From Pontiellaceae bacterium B12219 (lineage in GTDB: Bacteria > Verrucomicrobiota > Kiritimatiellia > Kiritimatiellales > Pontiellaceae): a DNA stretch of 36,927 nt. The position numbers and the translations under genes are program-made. Shown one piece after another: positions 10,298-18,822 of this stretch; the first letter of the stretch is position 1, and every line of letters starts with the position of its first letter. The stretch covers positions 1-36,927 of the forward strand of contig JARNMJ010000044.1 in the NCBI GenBank assembly GCA_029432795.1, read 5' to 3'. The notes beneath the pieces were generated by a model. The model ran no database searches and was not told where the DNA came from. It saw only the letters and a list, made by a program, of their open reading frames with translations.

Positions 10298-10633
10298 ATG
10301 GCAGTAAAAATTCGACTTCGCAGAATGGGCAGCAGAAACGCCGCATTCTATCGTGTAATTGTTCAAGACTCACGTTTTGCACCGACCGGCCGTTTCATTG
10401 AAACGCTGGGCTGGTATGATCCTAAGCAGGAAGGAAACAACTTCTCGCTGAATATCGACCGTGTTAACTATTGGCTCGATAACGGCGCACAGCCTTCTGA
10501 AACAGCACAGAGCCTGATCAAAAAGGCTGCAGCTCTTCCGGCTGAAAAATCAGTTTCCGGAGAAGTAAAGGAAGAAGAAGTTGCCGCAGTGGAAGCTGAA
10601 GAAGTTGCCGAAGAAGCAACCGAAGAAGCCTAA
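10298..10633 (+). CDS. rpsP: 30S ribosomal protein S16
   Basis: Small-subunit ribosomal protein bS16, which stabilises the 5' domain of 16S rRNA during assembly. The N-terminal MAVKIRLRRMGSRNAAFYRV, the RFIETLGWYDP motif and the WLDNGAQPSETAQSLIKKA segment are diagnostic. A Glu/Ala-rich acidic tail of about 25 residues extends past the usual fold. GGAGAG lies eight bases upstream of the ATG. The gene is three bases from khpA, so the two are co-transcribed and probably translationally coupled. Confidence 0.97.
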   Translation: MAVKIRLRRMGSRNAAFYRVIVQDSRFAPTGRFIETLGWYDPKQEGNNFSLNIDRVNYWLDNGAQPSETAQSLIKKAAALPAEKSVSGEVKEEEVAAVEAEEVAEEATEEA

Positions 10634-10636
10634 ACA

Positions 10637-10867
10637 ATGAAGCAGATTCTTGAATCCATTGCAAAATCTCTGGTTGATGCACCGAATGAAGTGCAGATTA
10701 TCGAGGTGGATGGCGAAAAGACCATAATTTTTGAACTGCGTTGCAATGCGAAGGACGTAGGTAAAATTATCGGAAAGAGCGGCAAGACGGTTGGTGCCAT
10801 GCGCACCATCCTGAATTCGATGGCCGCCAAGAATGGCCGCAAAGCCATGCTCGAAGTGGTCGACTAA
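10637..10867 (+). CDS. khpA: KH-domain RNA-binding protein KhpA
   Basis: A 76-residue single KH domain (YlqC/KhpA family). The RNA-contacting loop is in the segment GKIIGKSGKTVGAMR, with GKSG as the GxxG. Relatives bind RNA with KhpB and affect cell division and translation in Gram-positive bacteria. It commonly sits between rpsP and rimM; here it follows rpsP by three bases and then the operon ends in a palindrome and a terminator. No strong separate ribosome binding site is visible, consistent with coupling to rpsP. Confidence 0.93.
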   Translation: MKQILESIAKSLVDAPNEVQIIEVDGEKTIIFELRCNAKDVGKIIGKSGKTVGAMRTILNSMAAKNGRKAMLEVVD

Positions 10868-10870
10868 GCG

Positions 10871-10887
10871 TTTCCAATCATTGGAAA
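10871..10887. repeat. TTCCAA-NNN-TTGGAA palindrome after khpA
   Basis: TTTCCAATCATTGGAAA starts three bases after the khpA stop and sits five bases before the terminator stem. Both could form hairpins in the same transcript end. Confidence 0.85.
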
Positions 10888-10892
10888 CATCG

Positions 10893-10919
10893 AAAAGAGC
10901 GGTTCTGCCGCTCTTTTTT
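10893..10919 (+). terminator. Rho-independent terminator after khpA
   Basis: A 10-bp perfect stem AAAAGAGCGG/CCGCTCTTTT (10893-10902 with 10908-10917) surrounds a TTCTG loop and runs into a T-tract. It ends the ffh-rpsP-khpA unit and separates it from trmD. Confidence 0.92.
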
Positions 10920-10994
10920 ATTGGAGTCATGAAAGGTGCTGAAATTGCGGAATGTGAACCGTTTTTTGTTTCAGTGTATTTCGTGGTTTGAACG

Positions 10995-11693
10995 ATGAGT
11001 GATGTGCTTAAAATTGATGTAATCACCCTGTTCCCCGGAATGCTGACCGGCTTTCTGGAGGAGAGTATGATGAAGCGGGCTGCGAATGCCGGGCTCGTGG
11101 AATTTAACGTGGTTAACCCACGCGACTTTACAACCGATAAGCATAATACCACCGACGATCGTCCTTTTGGCGGAGGACCGGGCATGGTCATGAAGTGTGA
11201 GCCCTTGTTTGCCGCTATTGAATCCGTCCGGACCGCGGAAAGCCGGGTGATCCTGATGACGCCCTCGGGAAAAACCTTTAAGCAGGCGGAGGCCCGTCGG
11301 CTGGCGGATGATTATCATCATCTTATTTTTGTCTGTGGCCACTACGAAGGCATCGATGAGCGTGTGCGCGAAGCGCTGGTGGATGAGGAAATCTCCATTG
11401 GCGACTATGTGCTGACCAATGGCGTGTTATCGGCTGCTGTGGTGATTGATGCCGTTGCGCGGCTGCGACCCGGTGTGCTGGGAGGCGGTGCGGTGGCAAC
11501 GGAAGATGAATCGTTTTCATCGGGACTGCTGGAATTCCCGCAATATACCCGCCCGCCGGAGTTCCGGGGAATGCAGGTGCCGGAAATTCTGTTTTCCGGA
11601 GATCATGGAAAGATTGCTGCCTGGCGCCATGAGCAGGCGTTAAAACGCACCAAAGAGCACCGGAGCGACTTGCTGGACGCTGAAGAGGATTAA
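10995..11693 (+). CDS. trmD: tRNA (guanine37-N1)-methyltransferase TrmD
   Basis: Methylates G37 next to the anticodon of certain tRNAs, using S-adenosylmethionine, which prevents +1 frameshifting. The knotted SPOUT-fold motifs are present: [23 protein letters not shown] and [11 protein letters not shown], followed by the C-terminal domain with [12 protein letters not shown]. At 232 residues it is of normal length. It lies 127 bases after khpA, beyond a terminator, so it needs its own promoter. The usual rimM before it and rplS after it are missing. The ribosome binding site is weak. Confidence 0.96.
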   Translation: MSDVLKIDVITLFPGMLTGFLEESMMKRAANAGLVEFNVVNPRDFTTDKHNTTDDRPFGGGPGMVMKCEPLFAAIESVRTAESRVILMTPSGKTFKQAEARRLADDYHHLIFVCGHYEGIDERVREALVDEEISIGDYVLTNGVLSAAVVIDAVARLRPGVLGGGAVATEDESFSSGLLEFPQYTRPPEFRGMQVPEILFSGDHGKIAAWRHEQALKRTKEHRSDLLDAEED

Positions 11694-11734
11694 ATTCCGC
11701 TAATGGGCGAATCCGGGACCATCGATTTGTTCGC

Positions 11735-11765
11735 GTAAAAGAAAAACCCCGTCAGAAGGACGGGG
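11735..11765 (-). terminator. Terminator of the porin gene
   Basis: CCCCGTC (11747-11753) pairs with GACGGGG (11759-11765) around a five-base loop. On the minus strand the stem is followed by TTTTTCTTTTA. It lies 65 bases past the porin stop and faces the trmD end. Confidence 0.85.
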
Positions 11766-11829
11766 CTTATCGCGAGGCAGAGGGCATCCGTTCGGGAGCC
11801 CTTTTCTGTTTCTGAATCCAGCAGTGGTT

Positions 11830-13017
11830 CTAGAATGAAACCATCAGGTCGAGCATCAGCGTGTTGAATTGCTGATCCATCTTGAGCGTGCGGACGGGAG
11901 TCCGTTTGGAATAGATGAAGGTCGCGCCGCAGGCCAGGTTCTTGGCAATATTATATTTCGCTTTCAGACTGCTGCCTTTCACGCCGGTTCCGCCATCAGC
12001 GAAGTCGGAATCGGTAAAGTAGGCCGGAGCGGCGTAGAGTCCGAGATCCCGGTAATTGTAGGAGGCCTGCCATTTTCCTTTTTTCGCATCGCCGAATTTA
12101 ATCCCGATGCAGTAGCCGGTGTTTTCATTGCCGGTGGCGGTGTTGTTAACGTAGTTGCCATAGAACTTAAAGGGAATGGGGCCGACGTCCTTCACGGACA
12201 GCGTGGCGAAAGCTTCGGCAATGCTGTAGTCGACTGCATAGTTTCCGGGAAGTACCGGATCGGTGAACTGCTGGGAATTATCGTATCCGTAGAAGGAGCC
12301 GCCGATGGTCAGTTTGGTTTTTCCGATGGGCTGGATTACGCCCAATTGTCCCTGTCCGAGGTTCATATCGGTGGTGAGCGATTCTTCCTGCACCCGGAAA
12401 TAGCCGAGGCTGCCGAAAATGCCGGTGTCGCCGGCTTTGCCGTCATAGGCATAGGCAATGCCTTCGGGGTTAACATCGCTGTCCCAGATCAGGTTGGAGG
12501 CATCAAACCAGGTCTGTTTCATTTTTCCGAACGTTGCCGTGCCGTATTTGGCATCAACCGGGGCGATTGCAAAGTAGGCGAGCGAGATCGACAGATCGAA
12601 GCCGTCGAAATTGTCTCCCAGCGTTACGTTGCCGCTGTTGGCTTTATTTCCGGTGCGGATGCCGACCCCTGCGGTGGTGAAATCGTTCACATCGGCATAG
12701 GCTCCGAGCCGAACGCGCAGGCGTTGTATATTTTTACTGGTCGAAAGATCCGCGCCGAATTCATCTTCGGCTTCAACATATTGAAAGCGATAGCGGACAT
12801 CGCCCTTCATACGGACTTTGGAGGTCCAGCTGCTCAGTGAGGTTTTCCGGTTTTCTTCCAGAGCCTGTAGGCGTTTGAGAATATCTTCATTGGTGGTATT
12901 GGAAAGATCTTCCGGTGTTACAGTGGAAACGGCTGTCGGGGTATCCGATGTTTCGCCCATTGCGGCGCTGGATAGTGCAAGGCCTGCGATAATACTGTAT
13001 GCAATTTGTTTTTTCAT
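11830..13017 (-). CDS. Outer-membrane porin, probably phosphate-linked
   Basis: A 395-residue exported beta-barrel protein. A signal peptide (MKKQIAYSIIAGLALSSAAMG) is followed by a short coiled-coil-like stretch (TNEDILKRLQALEENRK), typical of trimeric or peptidoglycan-linked porins. Alternating beta strands then run to a C-terminal ...LMLDLMVSF ending in Phe, the usual barrel signature. ATG 13017 was chosen because GGAGG is six bases upstream; the ATG at 13023 abuts it. The gene is the most downstream of the phosphate island and has its own promoter with 11-bp GTTAG/ATTAG repeats. A role in phosphate or polyphosphate entry is inferred from context only. A terminator follows. Confidence 0.8.
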   Translation of the reverse strand: MKKQIAYSIIAGLALSSAAMGETSDTPTAVSTVTPEDLSNTTNEDILKRLQALEENRKTSLSSWTSKVRMKGDVRYRFQYVEAEDEFGADLSTSKNIQRLRVRLGAYADVNDFTTAGVGIRTGNKANSGNVTLGDNFDGFDLSISLAYFAIAPVDAKYGTATFGKMKQTWFDASNLIWDSDVNPEGIAYAYDGKAGDTGIFGSLGYFRVQEESLTTDMNLGQGQLGVIQPIGKTKLTIGGSFYGYDNSQQFTDPVLPGNYAVDYSIAEAFATLSVKDVGPIPFKFYGNYVNNTATGNENTGYCIGIKFGDAKKGKWQASYNYRDLGLYAAPAYFTDSDFADGGTGVKGSSLKAKYNIAKNLACGATFIYSKRTPVRTLKMDQQFNTLMLDLMVSF

Positions 13018-13112
13018 TTTCATCCTCCGTTTGCATTTTGTTAGGCGAACGGTTCTCTTCCTGCTGATCACCCTTTTTTTAGTCCAATTCAGGATTTCTG
13101 TCCTGTTTTATG

Positions 13113-13129
13113 TTTCCAATGTTTGGAAA
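13113..13129. repeat. TTCCAA-NNN-TTGGAA palindrome upstream of the porin
   Basis: TTTCCAATGTTTGGAAA, with seven-base arms, lies between the Pho-box-like repeats and the porin start, in the probable 5' untranslated leader. Confidence 0.8.
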
Positions 13130-13186
13130 GTGTTTCCGTTCCATTGGATCCCCTTCAAAATATGAGCATATGATTAGTGACGGAGT

Positions 13187-13213
13187 GTTAGGAAGATATT
13201 AGGGACGTGTTAG
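13187..13213 (-). promoter_or_regulatory. Pho-box-like repeats upstream of the porin
   Basis: GTTAG at 13187-13191, ATTAG at 13198-13202 and GTTAG at 13209-13213 are spaced exactly 11 bases apart. On the coding strand they read CTAAC, CTAAT, CTAAC. Tandem 11-bp-phased half-sites are the known layout of PhoB/PhoP sites. CATATT, a possible -10, lies downstream towards the gene. Confidence 0.55.
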
Positions 13214-13260
13214 ATCTCTATGGCAGAGCCACGGGGGATGTCGCTCAGGCTGGATGTTGG

Positions 13261-13288
13261 AGTCGTTTTTTCAGAGACCGGAACGACT
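13261..13288 (-). other. Hairpin just after the first Na/Pi cotransporter gene
   Basis: AGTCGTT (13261-13267) pairs with AACGACT (13282-13288). It sits three bases past the stop of the Na/Pi gene on its 3' side. It has a 14-base loop and no T-tract, so it is at best a weak terminator. Confidence 0.3.
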
Positions 13289-13291
13289 GCA

Positions 13292-14968
13292 TTATTTTTC
13301 GCCGGCGATCACTTCGGCAATATTCAGCGCATGGTCTTTCATGCGACGGTAATTGTTGAGCATATCGGTGAAAACCAGGCTGGTGAGCGGGGTGGTTTTG
13401 TTATCGGAGAGTCGCTGGAGATGCTGCCGGCGAAATTTTTTCATTAAACGGGTGACGATTTCGCTATCCGTTTGAGCCCGTCCGATGACATTTTTATTGT
13501 CGTTCAGTTCAGCTTTATTAATCATTTCAATATAGCTGGCCACATTGGAATGCAGCTCAATGAGTTCGATGCGGCCTTCATTTGAGAGGACGAGCTGGTT
13601 GGCCCGGAGTTTCACGTGGCCTTTCAGGACATTCACTAAATAGTCGCTGAGGCTTTCATATTCGTCCGCCATGCGCATTTCGCGCCGTGCTTCTTCCATC
13701 ACATCATGTGGAATCTGCCCGGTCATCATTTCGCTGAGAAAGACGACAATCTCTTTCTGCACGTTATCCAGAATGGTTTCATAGTGAAATATTTTATGTT
13801 CCAGCTCGTCGAGCTGCTCATCGCTCGCAAGCACTTCGCCGAGCCAGTCACACATTTTTTCAACACATTCGGCCATGAATCTAATTTGTTTTTTCGACTG
13901 CACAATGCCCAGCGCCGGCGTGTCGAGCATGCGGATGTCGAAGTAGGACAGACGGTTTATTTCGTCGACCTTTTTATCGGGGACCAGTTTTTCAACCAGT
14001 CGGGCGAGCGGCTGAATCAGCGGCAGGAAAATGATGGTGTTGATCAGATTGAATCCCGTATGAACGAGGGCAATCTTTGCCGTGATATCATCCCAGTTCT
14101 CCTGTGTTTTGGCAAAGAACCCTTCGAGGTGGACAAAGATGGATTCGATTCCCTGAACATAGGAAAAAAAGAAGGGAATCAGCCAGAGGGTGCCGACCAC
14201 ATTAAAAATGATGTGGGCGTAAGCCGCGCGTTTTGCATTGGTGGAGCTGCCGATGGAGGCGAGAAAGGCGGTGATGGTGGTGCCGATGTTCAGGCCGAGA
14301 ACGAGTGCGGCCGCGGTATCGAATCCGATGATGCCGCCCTGGGCGAGTACAATGGTTACACCGATAGTGGCTGAGGATGACTGTACAATCATGGTGGCCA
14401 CGCAGCCAATGAAGGCACATTTCAGGACGCCCCATAACGAAGCGGCATCCATAACTGAAAAGAGTTGCGTGAGGTATTCCTTCACTTCCGGCGTCTTGAA
14501 TGCACCGCCCATGGTCTGCAGACCGAAAAAGACCATGCCGACTCCCAGCAGGGTCATTGCCAGATAGCGTACACGGTCTTTTTTAGCAAAAAGGAAGAAA
14601 AAAGCAGCGACTCCAAGGACCGGAAGACCGAACTTTCCAATTTTAAGTGCAATGATCCAGGCGGTTACGGTGGTTCCGATATTGGCTCCGAGGATGACGC
14701 CGATCGCCTGAATAAGGGTCATAAATCCGCTGTTCACAAAGCCGATGACCATCACGGTGGTTACTGAGCTGGATTGAACGAGGGCGGTAATCAGTGTGCC
14801 GATGGTGCAGGCGGCAAACCGGTTGTCGGTTACGGCGCTGATCATTTTGCGCAGTTTGTTGCCGGCCACGGCCTGCATGCCTTCGGACATATATTTCATG
14901 CCCAGTAAAAAAATGCCCAGTCCCCCGACCACCTTGAAGAGAATGTCCTGAATTGCCTGCCACTCCAT
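13292..14968 (-). CDS. Na/Pi cotransporter with PhoU-like tail (copy 1)
   Basis: A 558-residue inner-membrane protein of the NptA/YjbB family (SLC34-like), which couples sodium to phosphate movement. The duplicated core carries two QSSS motifs (about 65-68 and 196-199), each in a re-entrant segment, plus GANIGTT and GLNIGTT loops. From about residue 340 a soluble helical PhoU-like domain follows and ends in RRMKDHALNIAEVIAGEK. The family mediates uptake in some hosts and efflux in others. It is a paralogue of the adjacent gene 15126-16826. ATG 14968 has GGGGAA upstream. A CTAAC pair 22 bases apart sits 34 bases upstream and suggests PhoB control. Confidence 0.92.
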   Translation of the reverse strand: MEWQAIQDILFKVVGGLGIFLLGMKYMSEGMQAVAGNKLRKMISAVTDNRFAACTIGTLITALVQSSSVTTVMVIGFVNSGFMTLIQAIGVILGANIGTTVTAWIIALKIGKFGLPVLGVAAFFFLFAKKDRVRYLAMTLLGVGMVFFGLQTMGGAFKTPEVKEYLTQLFSVMDAASLWGVLKCAFIGCVATMIVQSSSATIGVTIVLAQGGIIGFDTAAALVLGLNIGTTITAFLASIGSSTNAKRAAYAHIIFNVVGTLWLIPFFFSYVQGIESIFVHLEGFFAKTQENWDDITAKIALVHTGFNLINTIIFLPLIQPLARLVEKLVPDKKVDEINRLSYFDIRMLDTPALGIVQSKKQIRFMAECVEKMCDWLGEVLASDEQLDELEHKIFHYETILDNVQKEIVVFLSEMMTGQIPHDVMEEARREMRMADEYESLSDYLVNVLKGHVKLRANQLVLSNEGRIELIELHSNVASYIEMINKAELNDNKNVIGRAQTDSEIVTRLMKKFRRQHLQRLSDNKTTPLTSLVFTDMLNNYRRMKDHALNIAEVIAGEK

Positions 14969-15001
14969 AGTGCTTCCCCATAAAAAATAGTGTGAGGGAA
15001 C

Positions 15002-15028
15002 CTAACAAAATACACATTGTTTACTAAC
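15002..15028 (-). promoter_or_regulatory. Pho-box-like repeats upstream of Na/Pi copy 1
   Basis: CTAAC at 15002-15006 and again at 15024-15028, exactly 22 bases (two helical turns) apart. On the coding strand the sites read GTTAG. TATTTT, a possible -10, follows about 12 bases after the last site. Confidence 0.5.
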
Positions 15029-15061
15029 CAATAATGCTGTTGTTTATCGCCGGCATGTCTC

Positions 15062-15102
15062 GTTTAAAAGAAAAAGGCCCTTTTGTTACCAAAAGAACCT
15101 TT
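15062..15102 (-). terminator. Terminator of Na/Pi copy 2
   Basis: On the minus strand 15102-15090 pairs with 15085-15073: a 13-bp stem with two G-U pairs closed by a GTAA tetraloop, followed by TTTTTCTTTT. It separates the two Na/Pi genes, so each is its own transcription unit. Confidence 0.85.
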
Positions 15103-15125
15103 CATTGGGGGAATCAGATTTATCC

Positions 15126-16826
15126 CTATTTTTCGCCGGCGACAACCTCGGCAATATTCAGCGCATGGTCTTTCATGCGGCGGTAATAATTGAGGATATC
15201 GGTGAAGGCCAGGCTGAAGAAGGGGGATACTTCTTCATTCTGGAGGCGTTCCAGATGCTGGCGGCGGAACTCTTTCATCAGTGCTCCGATGGCCGCTCCT
15301 TCCGTTGTTGCCCAGGATAGCAGATCGGTCTTTTCGCCTTTTTTCACGTAGCCGTTCACTTTGTCGATGTATATGGCGACTCGCGTATGAAGCGCCAGCA
15401 GTTTTTCCCGCGCGGGGCCATCAATCGGGAGATTCATTTCCTCCAGTTTTTTGATGCCTTTGAGTACGTTGGCGGCATAGTCGCTCAGCGATTCATACTC
15501 GTCGGCGAGACGCATCTGAACGTGGGCCTTTTTCGTGATGTCATGAGGGACCTGCCCTGAAACCAGACTGCTGAGGAAGATGAAGATTTCTTTCTGGACG
15601 TTGTCGAGGATGTCTTCCCGGTGGAAAATTTTTCGCTGCAATTCAGCATCCTGCTTATCACTTTCGAGACAGATTTTAAGTTTATCCATCATGATGCTGA
15701 CACTCTCGCCCATGAAATCGATCTGCTGCTGCGATTGGATAATGCTGAGGGAGGGCGTATTCAGCATACGGACATCGAGATAGGTCAGGTGTCCGATTTC
15801 CTTGGTATTTTTTTCCGGACAGATTTTGGTAACAAATCTTGCCAGCAGGCCGATGAACGGCAGGAAAATGAGCACGTTGGCGACGTTGAACGTGGTATGG
15901 GTCAGCGCGATGCCGGAGGTGATGATCTGCCCGAATTCTTTTTCATCCATGTCTTCGATGCCGATGTCCAGCGGATTGAATCCGGTTTTGGCAGCAATCA
16001 GGGACGAGAGGCCTTTGATGGCAACCGGGAACAGGGCAATGAACCAGATCGTCCCGATAACGTTGAAGAAAAAGTGGGCATAGGCCGCCCGTTTGGCATT
16101 GGTGGTTGTGCCGATGGAAGCGAGCAGGGCGGTGACGGTGGTTCCGATATTTTCTCCCATAACCAGTGCGGCGGCTGTCTGAAATTCAATTACACCGGTG
16201 GATGCCAGGCCGATGGTGATGCCCAGTGTAGCCGAGGAGGATTGCACAATCATGGTCAAGATCATGCCGACGAGGGCGCATTTTATGAGGCCGAGATAAC
16301 TCGTGGCCTGAAATGCGTGAAACCAGGCGCTGAATTCTTCCATGGAGCGCAACGGCTTAAATCCGTTTTTCATCAGTTCAAGGCCGAAGAAGACCATGCC
16401 GATACCCATAATCGTCATGCCGATATAGCGCACGCGGTCATTTTTGGAGAACAGGAAGAAAAAGGACGCAATTCCAAGGATTGGAAGGCCCCATTTTCCA
16501 ATATTCAATACCAGAATCCAGCCGGTGATGGTGGTGCCGATATTGGCACCGAGAATGACGCCGATGGCCTGCATCAGATTCATAATGGCCGAGTTGACGA
16601 AGCCGACGACCATCACGGTGGTTACTGAACTGGACTGTACCAGACAGGTAACCAGAATGCCCATAAGCACTCCCATGACCCGGTTGTTGGTGGCCACGCT
16701 GATGATCTTGCGCAGTCGTTCGCCGGAGACAGCCTGCAGGCCTTCCGACATATATTTCATGCCGAGCAGGAAAATCCCAAGCCCACCTGCAACGGTCAGC
16801 GCAATTTGCAGAAAACTAACTTCCAT
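15126..16826 (-). CDS. Na/Pi cotransporter with PhoU-like tail (copy 2)
   Basis: A 566-residue paralogue of the neighbouring Na/Pi gene with the same plan: QSSS at about 64-67 and again in the second half, GANIGTT and GENIGTT loops, then a PhoU-like helical domain ending RRMKDHALNIAEVVAGEK. Identity to copy 1 is clear along the whole length and highest at the very 3' end. GGGAG precedes the ATG. The promoter region, between this gene and phoR, carries CTAAC sites 22 bases apart. A terminator follows. Two copies could differ in affinity, or one could import and the other export; the sequence does not say which. Confidence 0.92.
   Translation of the reverse strand: MEVSFLQIALTVAGGLGIFLLGMKYMSEGLQAVSGERLRKIISVATNNRVMGVLMGILVTCLVQSSSVTTVMVVGFVNSAIMNLMQAIGVILGANIGTTITGWILVLNIGKWGLPILGIASFFFLFSKNDRVRYIGMTIMGIGMVFFGLELMKNGFKPLRSMEEFSAWFHAFQATSYLGLIKCALVGMILTMIVQSSSATLGITIGLASTGVIEFQTAAALVMGENIGTTVTALLASIGTTTNAKRAAYAHFFFNVIGTIWFIALFPVAIKGLSSLIAAKTGFNPLDIGIEDMDEKEFGQIITSGIALTHTTFNVANVLIFLPFIGLLARFVTKICPEKNTKEIGHLTYLDVRMLNTPSLSIIQSQQQIDFMGESVSIMMDKLKICLESDKQDAELQRKIFHREDILDNVQKEIFIFLSSLVSGQVPHDITKKAHVQMRLADEYESLSDYAANVLKGIKKLEEMNLPIDGPAREKLLALHTRVAIYIDKVNGYVKKGEKTDLLSWATTEGAAIGALMKEFRRQHLERLQNEEVSPFFSLAFTDILNYYRRMKDHALNIAEVVAGEK
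16472..16486. repeat. TTCCAA-NNN-TTGGAA palindrome inside Na/Pi copy 2
   Basis: TTCCAAGGATTGGAA, exact arms, in the codons for PILG. The paralogue has PVLG with a broken palindrome at the matching place, so the palindrome is not needed for the protein. Confidence 0.7.
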
Positions 16827-16866
16827 TATAATTTCTCCCGGTAGGATTACGTAATTTCGCGAGAAC

Positions 16867-16893
16867 CTAACAGAAAGCCTGTGCTTTGCTAAC
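16867..16893 (-). promoter_or_regulatory. Pho-box-like repeats upstream of Na/Pi copy 2
   Basis: CTAAC at 16867-16871 and 16889-16893, exactly 22 bases apart, the same layout as in front of copy 1. TACGTAAT lies about 13 bases closer to the gene as a candidate -10. A third GTTAG (16913-16917) overlaps the phoR stop codon. Confidence 0.5.
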
Positions 16894-16913
16894 CATTAAA
16901 TGTTCGGGATTTG

Positions 16914-18704
16914 TTAGGCACCGGGATTGGCGCTAGCGGTCAGCGGAAGGGTGATGATGAATGTGCTGCCGATTCCGACGCGGCTTTCAACGCGGATGGA
17001 ACCTTCATGCGCTGAAATAATATGTTTTACAATGGAAAGTCCGAGGCCTGTTCCGCCCAGTTTTCGGCTGCGGGCGGTATCGACTCGGTAAAAGCGTTCA
17101 AACAGGCGGTCCTGGTGTTTGTGCTCAATGCCAAAACCTTCATCCTTCACATAAATCACAATCTGATGGTGCTGTTTTTCTGCCAGAATAAGAATTTTTT
17201 TGTCGTTTTCGGAATATTTAACGGCGTTGATGATCAGATTGACCAGTGCCTGTTCAATGAGCGGGACATTAATTTCGAATTCCAGATCTTTCGGGCAGAT
17301 TGAGCTGATTTGTATGTTCTTTTTGGCGGCCTGCAGCTGGCAGAGATAAATCGCCGTTTCAATTACCGGGGCCAGTGCAACTTTTTCAGAAAGAACACGG
17401 CCCTTTTTCTGCTCCAGTCGGGAAAGGATCAGCAGATCATCAATAATCGAATTCAGCCGCCCGGATTGTTGATTGATAATTTCCAGAAACCGGAGAATAT
17501 CGGGTTCATGATTCCACTCATCGGAAAGCAGGGTTTCCACAAATCCTTTAATCGAGGTGATCGGCGTTTTGAGTTCGTGCGATACGTTGGCGACAAAATC
17601 AGAGCGAATGGTTTCCAGATGACGCAGATGGGTTATATCGCGCAGCACAATCAGCGCTCCGATGGATTGTTCTTCCGCATTCCAAAGCACGGTTCCTCTG
17701 GCCTGAATCTGTTTTTCGTCATCACTGCGCAGGCACATATCGCGCTGAAGAGGCTGTTGAGAACCGAGCACCGACTTGATGAATTCCTGCAAATTTGCAA
17801 AACGAACGACCTGCTGAACCAGTTGCGATTTGGCATCGGTATATTCAACTCCGAGAATTTCACCCGCCACGCGGTTCATGTGGATGACCCGTTCGCGTTT
17901 ATCAATCGCGAGCACGCCTTCATCCAAAGAGGTGAGCACCGCATTCTGTTCGTTGCGTTGTTCGCTCAGGGAGGAAAGGGTTTGATTGAGCTGCTCCGAC
18001 ATGCTGTTCAGGGCTTCGGCCAGCTGGTCGAATTCCAGCGTCTGCTGGGCCGGGATGCGGTGGTGGAAGTCGCCTTCGGCAAACTGGCGAGCTGCAGAGC
18101 TCATGCCCAGCAGCGGAGTGGTGATTCGGCGAACCACATACACACACACGCCCATGGCGAGCAGTCCGGTCAGGATCGAAACAATAACGACCTGACGGGT
18201 CATTTTCCCGAGTTCGGAATTAATATCCGTCATCGGCAATGCGGCACGGACCGCACAGAGCGTTTCCTGTCGGTCGTTCTTCAGCGGAACCGCAATATAC
18301 ATCTGTTCCTTTCGGACCGTTCGACTGAAGCGGATGTCCATTCCGGATGAACCGTGAAGCGCCTGTTTAATTTCGGGGCGATTATCGTGCAATTCAATCG
18401 TATCGGGCTCTTTATTCGAGTCGCCGACCACTTTTCCGTCGGGAAGAATGACCGTAAAGCGGGTATTTGCTGTGGCCCCGATTTTTTTACAAAGCGCATC
18501 TATTTCGGAAAATTTTTCATCCGTAACCAGCGGGGCAACCTGTTCTGACAGAAGCAGGGCTCGGATGCTGATGTCTTTTTCCAGGGCCTGGAAATAGAGG
18601 TTGGACATCGAGTGGAATGTATAAAATGCCATCACCAGAATGGCTACGGCTGTCAGCAGCCAATACGAAGGAAGCAATAGCCAGAACAGGTGCTTTTTCT
18701 TCAT
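16914..18704 (-). CDS. phoR: Phosphate-type sensor histidine kinase PhoR
   Basis: A 596-residue membrane kinase, partner of the response regulator just upstream. TM1 is at about 7-29, a periplasmic sensor domain at 30-170, TM2 at about 171-192, then HAMP, a PAS domain (about 250-360), HisKA with the phospho-acceptor H376 in NVSHELKTPITS, and a HATPase_c domain (NLIINAVKY, DEGFGIE, GGTGLGLSIV). The order HAMP-PAS-HisKA is typical of PhoR. ATG 18704 has GGAG eight bases upstream; a longer frame to 18911 has a non-family leader. It follows phoB by 118 bases. The phosphate role is inferred from the neighbouring Na/Pi genes. Confidence 0.88.
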   Translation of the reverse strand: MKKKHLFWLLLPSYWLLTAVAILVMAFYTFHSMSNLYFQALEKDISIRALLLSEQVAPLVTDEKFSEIDALCKKIGATANTRFTVILPDGKVVGDSNKEPDTIELHDNRPEIKQALHGSSGMDIRFSRTVRKEQMYIAVPLKNDRQETLCAVRAALPMTDINSELGKMTRQVVIVSILTGLLAMGVCVYVVRRITTPLLGMSSAARQFAEGDFHHRIPAQQTLEFDQLAEALNSMSEQLNQTLSSLSEQRNEQNAVLTSLDEGVLAIDKRERVIHMNRVAGEILGVEYTDAKSQLVQQVVRFANLQEFIKSVLGSQQPLQRDMCLRSDDEKQIQARGTVLWNAEEQSIGALIVLRDITHLRHLETIRSDFVANVSHELKTPITSIKGFVETLLSDEWNHEPDILRFLEIINQQSGRLNSIIDDLLILSRLEQKKGRVLSEKVALAPVIETAIYLCQLQAAKKNIQISSICPKDLEFEINVPLIEQALVNLIINAVKYSENDKKILILAEKQHHQIVIYVKDEGFGIEHKHQDRLFERFYRVDTARSRKLGGTGLGLSIVKHIISAHEGSIRVESRVGIGSTFIITLPLTASANPGA

Positions 18705-18822
18705 TTTGAATGCTCCGAATGCACGGATTGCCGGATGACTGGAGGGTTGGAAACAGAGCTCATGCGGGCGGGGTTTCCCTTTCGGAAATTCATTAATCCC
18801 ATAATCCGGCGATCCATTGCGC

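Noticed and set aside
15621-16628. A 335-residue frame antisense to Na/Pi copy 2
   Set aside because: Asp/Gly/His-rich mirror of a membrane protein, typical of an antisense shadow.
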